Shown in pieces: positions 27,301-34,404 of a stretch of DNA of 64,000 nucleotides (the stretch's first letter is position 1; every line of letters begins with the position of its first letter). The translations under genes and the position numbers were made by a program. Origin of the DNA: [Clostridium] innocuum (GTDB taxonomy: Bacteria > Bacillota_I > Bacilli_A > Erysipelotrichales > Erysipelotrichaceae); the NCBI GenBank assembly GCA_012317185.1, contig CP048838.1, positions 930,001 to 994,000 of the forward strand. The letters run 5' to 3'. The notes below the pieces were generated by a model. The model was not told the DNA's origin. It saw only the letters and a program-made list of their open reading frames with translations, and made no database searches.

Positions 27301-30300
27301 CGGAGATTTCTGCCGCTGACAGGTCTTTGGGGATCACCTGCTTTAAGGCTTCTACATTGATTTCATACGCCGGATCTTCCTTTGCCGCAGCCTGTGCGCT
27401 TAGAAGTTTTGTCCGCACATTGCCGGACAGATATTCGTCAGCAGTCACATATTTTGCCGGTTCCGAAGCAGGGATACGAAAGATCACGCCCTGCAATTCC
27501 TGTACCAGTTCCTCCTGTGGTTTGCCTGTAAGCTGCTCCATATAAGGCAGGTCAACAAGCGCTTTTTCCCCAATCGAAAGGGCAAGGGCTTCACTGGCCG
27601 TTTCCACAGAAGTAACTTCTCGGTGGGGCTTGATCGTCCGCTTCGTAAACATATCTGCTTTTCGTTTGAAATTACCCTCATCATCCAGCACTTCCAAAGA
27701 GCATAACAGGAAGTAGCTCTCATCCGATGCAAAGGCCAGATAGTTGCCACGGCTGTTGATCAGCCCGTATTTTTTGGAAAACGCATCATACAGCCGGTTC
27801 AGGTTTTCCTGTTCGGTGCGTATCATTTCTTCTGGATAATCCTCCGTCTGATACTCGATGAGCTTTCTGACACAGTCACGGATCTGGATCAATCCCTTGA
27901 TGCGGCTCTCTGCGGTCATAGATACTGTGGCCGGTGTCATGCGGTCATTTTCCCGGAAGTAGACTTTTCCATCCACCATGGTAAAGGAAAAATTGCGCAC
28001 ATTCGGGTCGGCAGGAACAGAAGCGTCCGGCTCATCCGAGATTTCATCGATCCCTTTTTCATACTCCGGGATTTCTCCCTGAATGTTCTGGACAGCTTTG
28101 CTTAACAGGTCTGCAAGTGGAATATCTTTGTATGCCTTGCAGACAGAGTCAAAACCAAAACGGGTACTTTCCATTTTCATTTCGCCCAGGATCATTTCCG
28201 GGTGCTGTACAAAATAGCTGTTCATGGTGATCCCGTTCTCATCGGTATCCAGGTGTACCCAATCCGGTTCCACATCTGCAATGCGGTCACGCTTTTGCAA
28301 AAAGAGGATGTCACTGGTGACCTCTGTCCCTGCATTGGCTCGGAACGTATTATCTGGCAGGCGGATGGCTCCTAAAAGTTCTGCCCTCTGTGCGATATAT
28401 TTCCGCACCTCCGGGCTTGTTTTATCCATCGTTCCCTTGGAAGTGATAAAGGCCACTACGCCGCCGCTGCGGACTTTATCCAATGCTTTCGCAAAGAAAT
28501 AATCGTGGATCAGGAATTTCTGGGCGTTGTAACGGCTGTCATTGACCTTAAAATCGCCAAACGGTACATTGCCGACAACGATGTCAAAATGGTCATCGGG
28601 AAGTTTTGTCTGCTCAAATCCCTCAATGGCAATGCTGGCTTTCTGGTAAAGCTGCTTTGCAATTCTTCCTGTAAGAGAGTCGATTTCTACACCGTGAAGC
28701 GTTGAGCCTGCCATACGATCCGGGAGCAGACCAAAGAAATTGCCGGTTCCGCAGGACGGCTCCAGAATCGTACCACCGGAAAATCCCATATGGTCAAGGG
28801 ATTCGTACATGGCTTTGATGACAACCGGCGGGGTATAGAACGCTGTCAGAGTGGACTCCATGGCTGCCCGGTATTCTTCCGGGGAGAGGCTGGCGTTCAG
28901 CTCCTTAAATTCTTCTGCCCAGGCCGCATTGTTCTCGTCAAAGGCCATGGATAGACCGCCCCAGCCAACATAACGGGCAAGAACTTCCTGTTCTTCGGGG
29001 GTAGCAAGACGATGTTCCAATTCCAGCTCATGGAGCAGCTGGATGGCTGCCATGTTGTTTCTGAATTTTTCTTTTGCACCACCGACACCTAAAGTATCTT
29101 CTGTAATCCGATAATTGTGCCGGTCAGAAGAAGGAACAACTGCTTTTTCTGTCTTTTCTTCGGTCTGTGATTCAAGCGGTTTCAATCGTTCAACCTGATC
29201 TTCTGCCTTTGCTACTAAGTCTCCAAATTCCAGATCAGAAAGACAGCGTTCAATCATATCCGAAAGACCGTTGAACCTTTCTCGATGAGTCAGGCTGCTG
29301 TCGATATAAATATCCAGTGTACAATCCACCAGATCCGCATTGATCTGAAGATCATGCTCCTCATTCTCGGAAGTAGTATAGGCAAGCCCTACGCTGTGCA
29401 AATCCTCATAATCTGCCCCTAATTCGCTGTCGTATTCTTCATGGATAAATTTATCGATCAGGGCTTTTGCCTGTTCCAGTAGTTCCTCCTGTGGCTGTTG
29501 CTGTTCCAAAATCCTGCGGATATAACTGATCTTTTCCACACGATTGATCGGGAAACCAACATGGTTCTGGAACGTGATGTCACGCATAGACACATCACCG
29601 CTGATTTCTCCTACACTTTCAATCCGGTATCTTCGGTTGTCGATCACGATTTCCTTACCGATCAGGTCGGAAGAATCCTGTGAAACTCCATCTTGTTCTT
29701 TTTCTTCCTGCCCGGCAGTGGGCTGCAATTCAGCAATGAGCTGTCTGCAGATCTCTTTTTGTTCTTCATCCTCCAATTCTTCCTGCCACTGCGTCAGCTG
29801 TTCCACATAACTTTGCACATGCGCCGGATCAGCTAAATCTGCCTCGATTTTCTGAATGGCATCCTCTTTGGTTTCTCCAACTTCCAAGGTGTCCTGATAC
29901 TCATATGGATCAACTTCCTCAATGAAGTCCACCAAACGCCCGGCAAGGCTTGTATTCTTATTCTCCGGGACACGGAACCAGTCATTTTCGGTTGCCATGA
30001 TTTCCGCAAAGAGCTTCTCGTCCTCTGGCGTCAGAGTCTTATGCTGTTCCAGATAGGGAAGGAATACATCTCGTCCCCATTGCAGGCTCTCTATTTTCTC
30101 ACGATAGAAATCCTCGCCCTGTTTCTTCCATTCGGGAATAAATGGGCAGTTGGGGGAGAGGGAGTATTCATAGAAGTTTTTGATATGGGCAATCAGATCG
30201 CCCTCGCCATCTCCAATGTCAAAGCGTCCCTCATAGTGAAAATCTTCGCCGCCGATAGTGGCCGTAATCTCAAAATCAGTCTTGTGATACCATCCAACAT

Positions 30301-32677
30301 GATTTTCTTCCACCTGTCTTTCCCGGTGCTGCTTCTCGTCCAAAACACCCAGAAGATAATTGCCAAGGGCAAAGCTCAAATTGGTATAGCGATCCTTCAG
30401 TTCCCGGTCATAAAAGGCGGGATGTTCCGAAAAGCCGATAGAAAATACCAGACGGTCAGGCTTTGTTTCGGCAGGTGTTTCCTTGCCCTGCATTTCTGTG
30501 ATGATGACCTTCAGGTGGTCATTGGCAGGATTTTCACGGAGCTTTTCTTCAAAATCCGTCCGGCTCATTTCTTTTCCAAACAGGGGAAATTCAGGATTTT
30601 GAAGGGATACAGCAGTTTCATCAAAGGCAGATACTTCATATTTATCTGCTCCCAGATACACCGTATCTCCCTCGTGATAGAGGTAGCGGACAGGGTGAAG
30701 CTCCAGAAGTTCCTGGGAAAAGCGCCATGCATTGCTCCGGCTGTAAACGCTGACGGTCTGCCTCTGCACTTTCGTCAGAAAATCAAGCATCTGCTGGACA
30801 GTGGCAGGCTCTGAAAGAAGCTGCTCCATCTGTTCGGCAGGAACATCGGAAAGGTCGGTACGATCCACCTCTTTGAGCAGATCTTTTTCGTAATGATCCA
30901 GATCACGGATAAAATCAGACAGCCGCAAAGAAAGGGTATCTCTCTTATCCGCAGGCGGAAGGTCACGGTGGGCATCAATAAAACGCTGCCTTGCCATTTT
31001 CCGCTGTGCATCAATTTCATACTGGGGAGCTTCCACACTTTCCAGAAATTCAGGATAGTGGTCTTTTTCCTTGGCATTGAAATAGCGGTCATTTTGAATC
31101 AGTTCCCTGATCCGTTTTTCTACTTTTGACCACGAAAGTACAAGGTCGGGCTTTGTATAGGAACCATGCTTTTCAATTCCGATCCCTTTACTGTCATGCC
31201 ATGTCCCGCCCTGTGTCCCATCGGGATAACTGTGCGTACCGCCGCCGGTGCCGTACTCATTTTTAAGAAAGGCAATGTTGGCTTTCTTATCCTCATGCTT
31301 CTGAAATTGACGGTAGATACGGTACTTTCCATTTTCAAAGCCGCTTCCTCTTACCAGGACAGAGTCAATATCTTCCTGTGAAACAGAAAAAGCAGAGGAT
31401 TTTTCGTCCTCTGCTTCTGCAATCTGTTCGATTTGTTCCTCTACGGTAGGAAGATTGGCTGTGACTTCTTCTTCATTGGCTGTGCTTAACGGTAGATCAG
31501 TTCGTTCAGGATCAGTTCCTCCGCCTGGCTGCGAATGTTGTTCATCATTCCCACCCACTGCATCTGTGCTTTCTCTTTCAGTTCCTCCGTCACGCCCTGC
31601 TCGGCTGACAGCTGCTTCGTCAGAAGTTCCAGCCTCTGGAGCGCTGCCTGTTCCGTCTGGTACAGATGCTCGTTCAACCTGCCCTGTGTCAGAAGGTTCA
31701 GATAGGTCACTCTCTTGTGCTGTTCCAGATAATCCCGGTGCATCAATGCGTATCTGCCAAGCGGAAGTTCTGGCTCTGTCGGTAATGTCAGGTCGGGAAT
31801 AAGATAATCCCCCTGACGGGTATATGTGATGTTCTCCATGATGATCGCTCCTTTCGGGTTGTTTTGTGCTTCTATCATACGAAGATTGTATTTCCTGCGC
31901 AAAGGTGCGGGATTGTGTTTTTTCTGCCACCTGCACATCCCGGATCGTTTGTGAGATTTCCCGGAGTGCCATTTCCGCAATGTCACTTGTTGCAATACCA
32001 AGGGCATTTATGGTGGCAGGGGTATTAAAATTCACAATGTCCTGAAAATCCTCTCGGTCAAAGTATTCGCCCGTATCCAGACCACAGCGACTGATCAGCA
32101 TAAATGCCACGCTGTTTACAGCCAGCCGCTGGTACATGACCTCAATGTTCAAATCGTCCAGTTCCTCTAAGAAACTGTCCGCCGTCACATCTTTAAGCTG
32201 TGCAAGATAGTCCTGCAGATGATCTTCTACGGCATTTTTCGCTGTTTCCATCAGGGCAGAAGCAAGATCGGTGCTTTCCAGTTCTCCAAACCTGTCAGAA
32301 AGCCGTTCCATCACAGGCTGCTCGTATCGGGTTTCCATCTGCCATATCGGAACAGGACGGCTGCCGTAATAACCTTCGTGTGTGTCTGACACATCAAAGT
32401 AATATTTCAGGGTATTCCTGCGGCCTTTGGGGTCAAATACCGCAATCCCTTTGCTGTCTTTATTTACCCAGCGCCGGAACTGTTTGTTCCAGGTTTCAAT
32501 CTGTGCCACGGCAACTGCATCCGGGCGCTGGGCAAAGATTAAGAGCTGTTCGTCAAAGCGGCATTTGTAATTCCGGCAGGCAGCGGCAAGAAAGTTCTGC
32601 CATGTCTGCGGGTTCTTGGCTACCGAAATTTCTGTGCGCCGATACAGCTCGGTAATCAGCTGATACTTTGCAGCCAT
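24347..32677 (-). CDS. Giant ICE protein: ArdC-like, N6-methylase and SNF2-type helicase fusion
   Basis: 2776 residues. An ArdC-like N-terminus (about 1-150; AAKYQLITELYRRTEISVAK) is followed by a linker of low complexity (about 260-420). Middle domains I cannot name come next, then a DNA methylase core (EPSCGTGNFFG at 1306, NVPF at 1370 where NPPY/F is usual). A superfamily-2 helicase ends the protein, with HKVGAGKT (lysine 1981), DESH at 2139-2142, SAT-like FATGTPISNS and motif VI QRQGRIERQG at 2467. Such LtrC-like giants are hallmarks of Tn1549-type elements and probably protect and process DNA in the recipient. A TnpV gene lies inside it in another frame. aaggaggt precedes the ATG. Confidence 0.92.
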   Translation of the reverse strand: MAAKYQLITELYRRTEISVAKNPQTWQNFLAAACRNYKCRFDEQLLIFAQRPDAVAVAQIETWNKQFRRWVNKDSKGIAVFDPKGRRNTLKYYFDVSDTHEGYYGSRPVPIWQMETRYEQPVMERLSDRFGELESTDLASALMETAKNAVEDHLQDYLAQLKDVTADSFLEELDDLNIEVMYQRLAVNSVAFMLISRCGLDTGEYFDREDFQDIVNFNTPATINALGIATSDIAEMALREISQTIRDVQVAEKTQSRTFAQEIQSSYDRSTKQPERSDHHGEHHIYPSGGLSYSRPDITDRARTSAWQIRIDAPGLSGTAQESDLSEPSDTGQVERASVPDGTGSAPEAGTSDEAAVSRAGRDGGTERESTDAVGGNDEQHSQPGGGTDPERTDLPLSTANEEEVTANLPTVEEQIEQIAEAEDEKSSAFSVSQEDIDSVLVRGSGFENGKYRIYRQFQKHEDKKANIAFLKNEYGTGGGTHSYPDGTQGGTWHDSKGIGIEKHGSYTKPDLVLSWSKVEKRIRELIQNDRYFNAKEKDHYPEFLESVEAPQYEIDAQRKMARQRFIDAHRDLPPADKRDTLSLRLSDFIRDLDHYEKDLLKEVDRTDLSDVPAEQMEQLLSEPATVQQMLDFLTKVQRQTVSVYSRSNAWRFSQELLELHPVRYLYHEGDTVYLGADKYEVSAFDETAVSLQNPEFPLFGKEMSRTDFEEKLRENPANDHLKVIITEMQGKETPAETKPDRLVFSIGFSEHPAFYDRELKDRYTNLSFALGNYLLGVLDEKQHRERQVEENHVGWYHKTDFEITATIGGEDFHYEGRFDIGDGEGDLIAHIKNFYEYSLSPNCPFIPEWKKQGEDFYREKIESLQWGRDVFLPYLEQHKTLTPEDEKLFAEIMATENDWFRVPENKNTSLAGRLVDFIEEVDPYEYQDTLEVGETKEDAIQKIEADLADPAHVQSYVEQLTQWQEELEDEEQKEICRQLIAELQPTAGQEEKEQDGVSQDSSDLIGKEIVIDNRRYRIESVGEISGDVSMRDITFQNHVGFPINRVEKISYIRRILEQQQPQEELLEQAKALIDKFIHEEYDSELGADYEDLHSVGLAYTTSENEEHDLQINADLVDCTLDIYIDSSLTHRERFNGLSDMIERCLSDLEFGDLVAKAEDQVERLKPLESQTEEKTEKAVVPSSDRHNYRITEDTLGVGGAKEKFRNNMAAIQLLHELELEHRLATPEEQEVLARYVGWGGLSMAFDENNAAWAEEFKELNASLSPEEYRAAMESTLTAFYTPPVVIKAMYESLDHMGFSGGTILEPSCGTGNFFGLLPDRMAGSTLHGVEIDSLTGRIAKQLYQKASIAIEGFEQTKLPDDHFDIVVGNVPFGDFKVNDSRYNAQKFLIHDYFFAKALDKVRSGGVVAFITSKGTMDKTSPEVRKYIAQRAELLGAIRLPDNTFRANAGTEVTSDILFLQKRDRIADVEPDWVHLDTDENGITMNSYFVQHPEMILGEMKMESTRFGFDSVCKAYKDIPLADLLSKAVQNIQGEIPEYEKGIDEISDEPDASVPADPNVRNFSFTMVDGKVYFRENDRMTPATVSMTAESRIKGLIQIRDCVRKLIEYQTEDYPEEMIRTEQENLNRLYDAFSKKYGLINSRGNYLAFASDESYFLLCSLEVLDDEGNFKRKADMFTKRTIKPHREVTSVETASEALALSIGEKALVDLPYMEQLTGKPQEELVQELQGVIFRIPASEPAKYVTADEYLSGNVRTKLLSAQAAAKEDPAYEINVEALKQVIPKDLSAAEISVRLGTTWIPQEDIQRFVMELLTPSSYAAGRIRVRYTPMNGDWFIENKSSDFGNVKADSTYGTKRASAYRIIEDTLNLRDTRIFDYVYDENGNKRAVFNAKETTAAQAKQEAIKQAFQDWIWKDPARRSRLVRYYNDTFNSVRPREYDGSHIVFGGISPEITLRPHQVNAIAHILYGGNTLLAHKVGAGKTFEMVAAAQESKRLGLCNKSMFVVPNHLVGQWASEYLRLYPSANILVTRRQDFETGNRKKFCSRIATGDYDAVIIGHSQFEKIPMSIERQREQLQRQIDDIERGIDDVKASKGEQFTVKQLMKTRKAIQTKLDKLNDIKRKDTVIDFEQLGIDRLFIDESHFYKNLYLYTKMRNVGGIAQTEAQKSSDLFMKCRYLDEITGNRGTIFATGTPISNSMVELYSVQRYLQYDALLRNGLQHFDSWASTFGETVTALELAPEGTNYRAKTRFAKFFNLPELMLMFREVADIQTADMLKLPVPAVKYHNIKTKPSEIQTELVASLAKRAEKVRARLVEPNVDNMLKITNDGRKLALDQRMIDPMLPDDPNSKVNACVDNVYRIWEEYADTKATQLVFCDLSTPKNDGTFNVYDDIREKLIARGIPAEQIRFIHEATSDAQKKELFAKVRSGEVRVLLGSTPKMGAGTNVQDRLIAIHNLDCPWRPSDLEQRQGRIERQGNMFPEVQVYRYVTEQTFDAYLYQLVESKQKFISQIMTSKSPVRSAEDVDEVALSFAEVKMLATGDERFKEKMDLDIQVSKLKVLKQSYLSEHYDLEDRILKYFPQTIKECEQRIVCYEADASLARQHQPQGEEKFCPMTLKGITYTEKAAAGEMLLAVCKEYPMAEPAEIGSYRGFKLEVFYDTFNAHYCLYLCGKAKHKVDLGTDPLGNLTRIENELAKIPAKLEAAKTKKAETIEQLEIAKIEVEKPFAFEDELKEKSERLNALNIELNLDQKDPAVLDAEPEQSEEAPERKCVGRER
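31486..31839 (-). CDS. tnpV: TnpV-family protein, overprinted on the helicase gene
   Basis: 117 residues reading MENITYTRQGDYLIPDLTLP and onward to QWVGMMNNIRSQAEELILNE. This matches the TnpV proteins first named in Tn4451-type clostridial transposons. An AAAGGAG lies 9 nt before the ATG at 31839. The whole gene lies in the same strand but a different frame of the 2776-residue gene, over residues about 280-398, where the long frame is a disordered D/E/S/T/G/P/R-rich linker. TnpV function is unknown. The intact, conserved reading in this frame argues that both frames are used. Confidence 0.75.
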   Translation of the reverse strand: MENITYTRQGDYLIPDLTLPTEPELPLGRYALMHRDYLEQHKRVTYLNLLTQGRLNEHLYQTEQAALQRLELLTKQLSAEQGVTEELKEKAQMQWVGMMNNIRSQAEELILNELIYR

Positions 32678-32692
32678 TTCATTTCCACCTCC

Positions 32693-32917
32693 TTATTGAT
32701 TTTCAGGATTATTCCTTGTCCTCTCCGTCAAAAAGGAAATCACCCTGTTTGCTTTTATGCTTTTCTGCAATTCATTGATGAGCGCAATGTCCGCCACGGT
32801 AATGCCCTGGATAGAAAGAATATCGTCCATTGTCATGGCGGAGATTGCTTTTTCATCGGTAAAACCAGCGTCCAGAATCTTATTGATGACTTTGACTGCT
32901 TTCTGGTTGATCGCCAT
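32693..32917 (-). CDS. Small hypothetical ICE protein (74 residues)
   Basis: Soluble and helical, with an alternation (NKILDAGFTDEKAISAMTMD, ILSIQGITVADIALINELQK) that resembles a helix-hairpin-helix or SAP-like nucleic-acid-binding fold. I cannot name the family. aaggagg precedes the ATG. It is 15 bp upstream of the giant gene and 12 bp downstream of the next gene, so part of that operon. Confidence 0.72.
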   Translation of the reverse strand: MAINQKAVKVINKILDAGFTDEKAISAMTMDDILSIQGITVADIALINELQKSIKANRVISFLTERTRNNPENQ

Positions 32918-32929
32918 TATCTATCCTCC

Positions 32930-33535
32930 TTATCGTTCCATTTCTTTCTGTTTTGCAGCTTTTACAGGCTGCGCTTTCTGAATGGTTTTCAAGGCATCCT
33001 TGGCCCATTGGGGCATACGCTCCGGCTTGATCTCACCAAGGACATCATACCTTTCCCAGCGGCTATGCTCGCCGGTAGCAAGGCAGGTGCCAAAGACTGC
33101 CTGACCTCTGCCGCCGGTGGCCCCGTTTCCGCCTTCCGCAAGTACAAGCTGGTAAGCAGCGTGCTGATATTCATATCGCTTCGGTTCTGCATTGATCACA
33201 ACCACCTTGCCCACAATGCTTTTATTCCTCATGTCAGGGATACAGTCAGCGACTGTAAAGGGGGTAGGGTCAAACTTGAATTTTTCCAGCTCAGCTCGTG
33301 TCTGTTCGATCTGTGCCTGCACACGGTCACAAAAAAGCTGCATGGCTTCCAGATAATCCTCTGTTCCTACGGCTTCTGTTGGCCATGGTGCGGAAAACGG
33401 ATTATTGTAATCGCAGTAGCAGACTACATAAGGATGTTCCGCACGTTTATCGACACAGAAAACAACTTCTTTCTTTCCGATGTGGATACTCTGTTCCACA
33501 GCATAGTTGCCGATCATCCTTTTTTCGTCATTCAT
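32930..33535 (-). CDS. Hypothetical ICE protein, 201 residues, paralogous to the 91-residue neighbour
   Basis: The N-terminal ~85 residues (MNDEKRMIGNYAVEQSIHIG, KKEVVFCVDKRAEHPYVVCY) align with the whole of the protein at 33667-33942 (MNEEKRINAGYEIIESCTIG, STELVIGHNPKAPNPYVCWY), so the two are paralogs. The C-terminal half (IVGKVVVINAEPKRYEYQHA and onward) is extra. No membrane segment or catalytic motif is apparent. AAAGGA 8 nt upstream supports the ATG at 33535. Similar proteins with a conserved EHPYV(V/C)xY core are common in these ICEs; function unknown. Confidence 0.75.
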   Translation of the reverse strand: MNDEKRMIGNYAVEQSIHIGKKEVVFCVDKRAEHPYVVCYCDYNNPFSAPWPTEAVGTEDYLEAMQLFCDRVQAQIEQTRAELEKFKFDPTPFTVADCIPDMRNKSIVGKVVVINAEPKRYEYQHAAYQLVLAEGGNGATGGRGQAVFGTCLATGEHSRWERYDVLGEIKPERMPQWAKDALKTIQKAQPVKAAKQKEMER

Positions 33536-33683
33536 CAGCATCATCCTTTCTTTGTTTTTTCCTGTTCTGCTCGTCTAAGATTTTTCGGATACAGACATCG
33601 CAGAAAATCATTGACCTGTCCTTATATCGGGGATAGGGGCAGGTCGTACAGTCATATTTCTTCTTTTTACCGTTCACGGTCAT
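33528..33683 (-). CDS. Small Cys-rich protein (zinc-ribbon-like), 51 residues
   Basis: The sequence has CTTCPYPRYKDRSMIFCDVC: two CxxC pairs about 13 residues apart, a pattern for a single zinc ion. The rest is strongly basic. The ATG at 33683 lies inside the end of the preceding gene (17-bp overlap), and its own end overlaps the next gene by 8 bp, so it is translationally embedded in the operon. It may bind nucleic acid or protein; no family name is offered. Confidence 0.65.
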   Translation of the reverse strand: MTVNGKKKKYDCTTCPYPRYKDRSMIFCDVCIRKILDEQNRKKQRKDDADE

Positions 33684-33942
33684 CACTGCTTTTCTGCTTT
33701 GGGGGAGAAGGGTTGTTGTAAGGCAGACGGCATTCCGTCTGATACCGCTCATTCAGTTTCTCCCTCGCCGCAGAAAGTTCATTGACATAGCAGCCCCAGA
33801 AATAATCCGTTCCGTTTTTGCAATACCAGCAGACATAAGGGTTGGGGGCTTTCGGGTTATGACCGATCACCAATTCCGTACTCCCGATAGTACAGCTTTC
33901 TATAATCTCATAACCGGCATTGATGCGCTTTTCTTCATTCAT
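33667..33942 (-). CDS. Hypothetical ICE protein, 91 residues, paralog of the 201-residue neighbour
   Basis: This is a single-domain version of the N-terminal half of the protein at 32930-33535: both start MN(D/E)EKR and share the core NPYVCWYCKNGTDYF / HPYVVCYCDYNNPF. It ends in a polar tail (SPPKQKSSDDRER). The tandem arrangement, with a small Cys-rich gene between, points to duplication inside the element. Function unknown. Confidence 0.72.
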   Translation of the reverse strand: MNEEKRINAGYEIIESCTIGSTELVIGHNPKAPNPYVCWYCKNGTDYFWGCYVNELSAAREKLNERYQTECRLPYNNPSPPKQKSSDDRER

Positions 33943-33951
33943 AGGCAGACC

Positions 33952-34257
33952 TCATGATTCTTTTGCATAGTTGCGATAGTCTTTTTCTCCTTCGGCCCGG
34001 ACACGGCGCACATGGCTGTTGCCCGCAAGCTCCGGGTGCTTTGCCTGAAGTTTTCTCCGTATCCTGCATACGCTCTCAAAACTCGGTAAGTCAAGATATT
34101 TGTACTGGGTCATGACCTCAGCGAGAGGCATTGCCCCGGCACCTTTCAGATAGGCATTGCACACCTTCAGGTAGAGCAGCATATCATCATCCCTGGTTTC
34201 CTCGTCTTTTTTCAGAATGGCCTTAATCTTGCCCTCGATGGTTTTCAGATTTTCCAT
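33952..34257 (-). CDS. Hypothetical ICE/phage-type DNA-associated protein (101 residues)
   Basis: The motif ILKKDEETRDDDMLLYLKVC near the start and the basic end NSHVRRVRAEGEKDYRNYAK resemble a family of small phage and ICE proteins with an 'R-(N/D)-D-D' block and a helix-turn-helix-like middle (FESVCRIRRKLQAKHPEL). DNA binding is inferred. A ggaggt site precedes the ATG; it is the first gene of the helicase operon after the terminator at 34279. Confidence 0.68.
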   Translation of the reverse strand: MENLKTIEGKIKAILKKDEETRDDDMLLYLKVCNAYLKGAGAMPLAEVMTQYKYLDLPSFESVCRIRRKLQAKHPELAGNSHVRRVRAEGEKDYRNYAKES

Positions 34258-34278
34258 TGAATACCTCCATAAAGGAAA

Positions 34279-34301
34279 GGGGCGGCATGTTTTGCCGCCC
34301 C
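34279..34301 (-). terminator. Terminator of the surface-protein operon
   Basis: GGGGCGGC (34279-34286) pairs with GCCGCCCC (34294-34301), followed on the minus strand by TTTCCTTTA. It lies just after the 30-residue membrane peptide gene and separates the adhesin operon from the helicase operon. Confidence 0.78.
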
Positions 34302-34308
34302 TCCACGA

Positions 34309-34401
34309 TCACTTCTTATTTCTGTGGCGGATGTTCAGCCAGATGGCTCCACCTGCAATGAACACAACAAGTGCGATTGCAAGGATTGTTTTTACCTCCA
34401 T
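34309..34401 (-). CDS. 30-residue single-pass membrane peptide
   Basis: It reads MEVKTILAIALVVFIAGGAI and ends WLNIRHRNKK: a single membrane helix with a basic tail, so the C-terminus should be cytosolic. GGAGG lies 9 nt before the ATG. It follows the giant adhesin gene by 3 bp and shares its transcript. It may assist export or anchoring of the adhesin, or be a small membrane regulator; this is inference from position only. Confidence 0.6.
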   Translation of the reverse strand: MEVKTILAIALVVFIAGGAIWLNIRHRNKK

Positions 34402-34404
34402 GCT

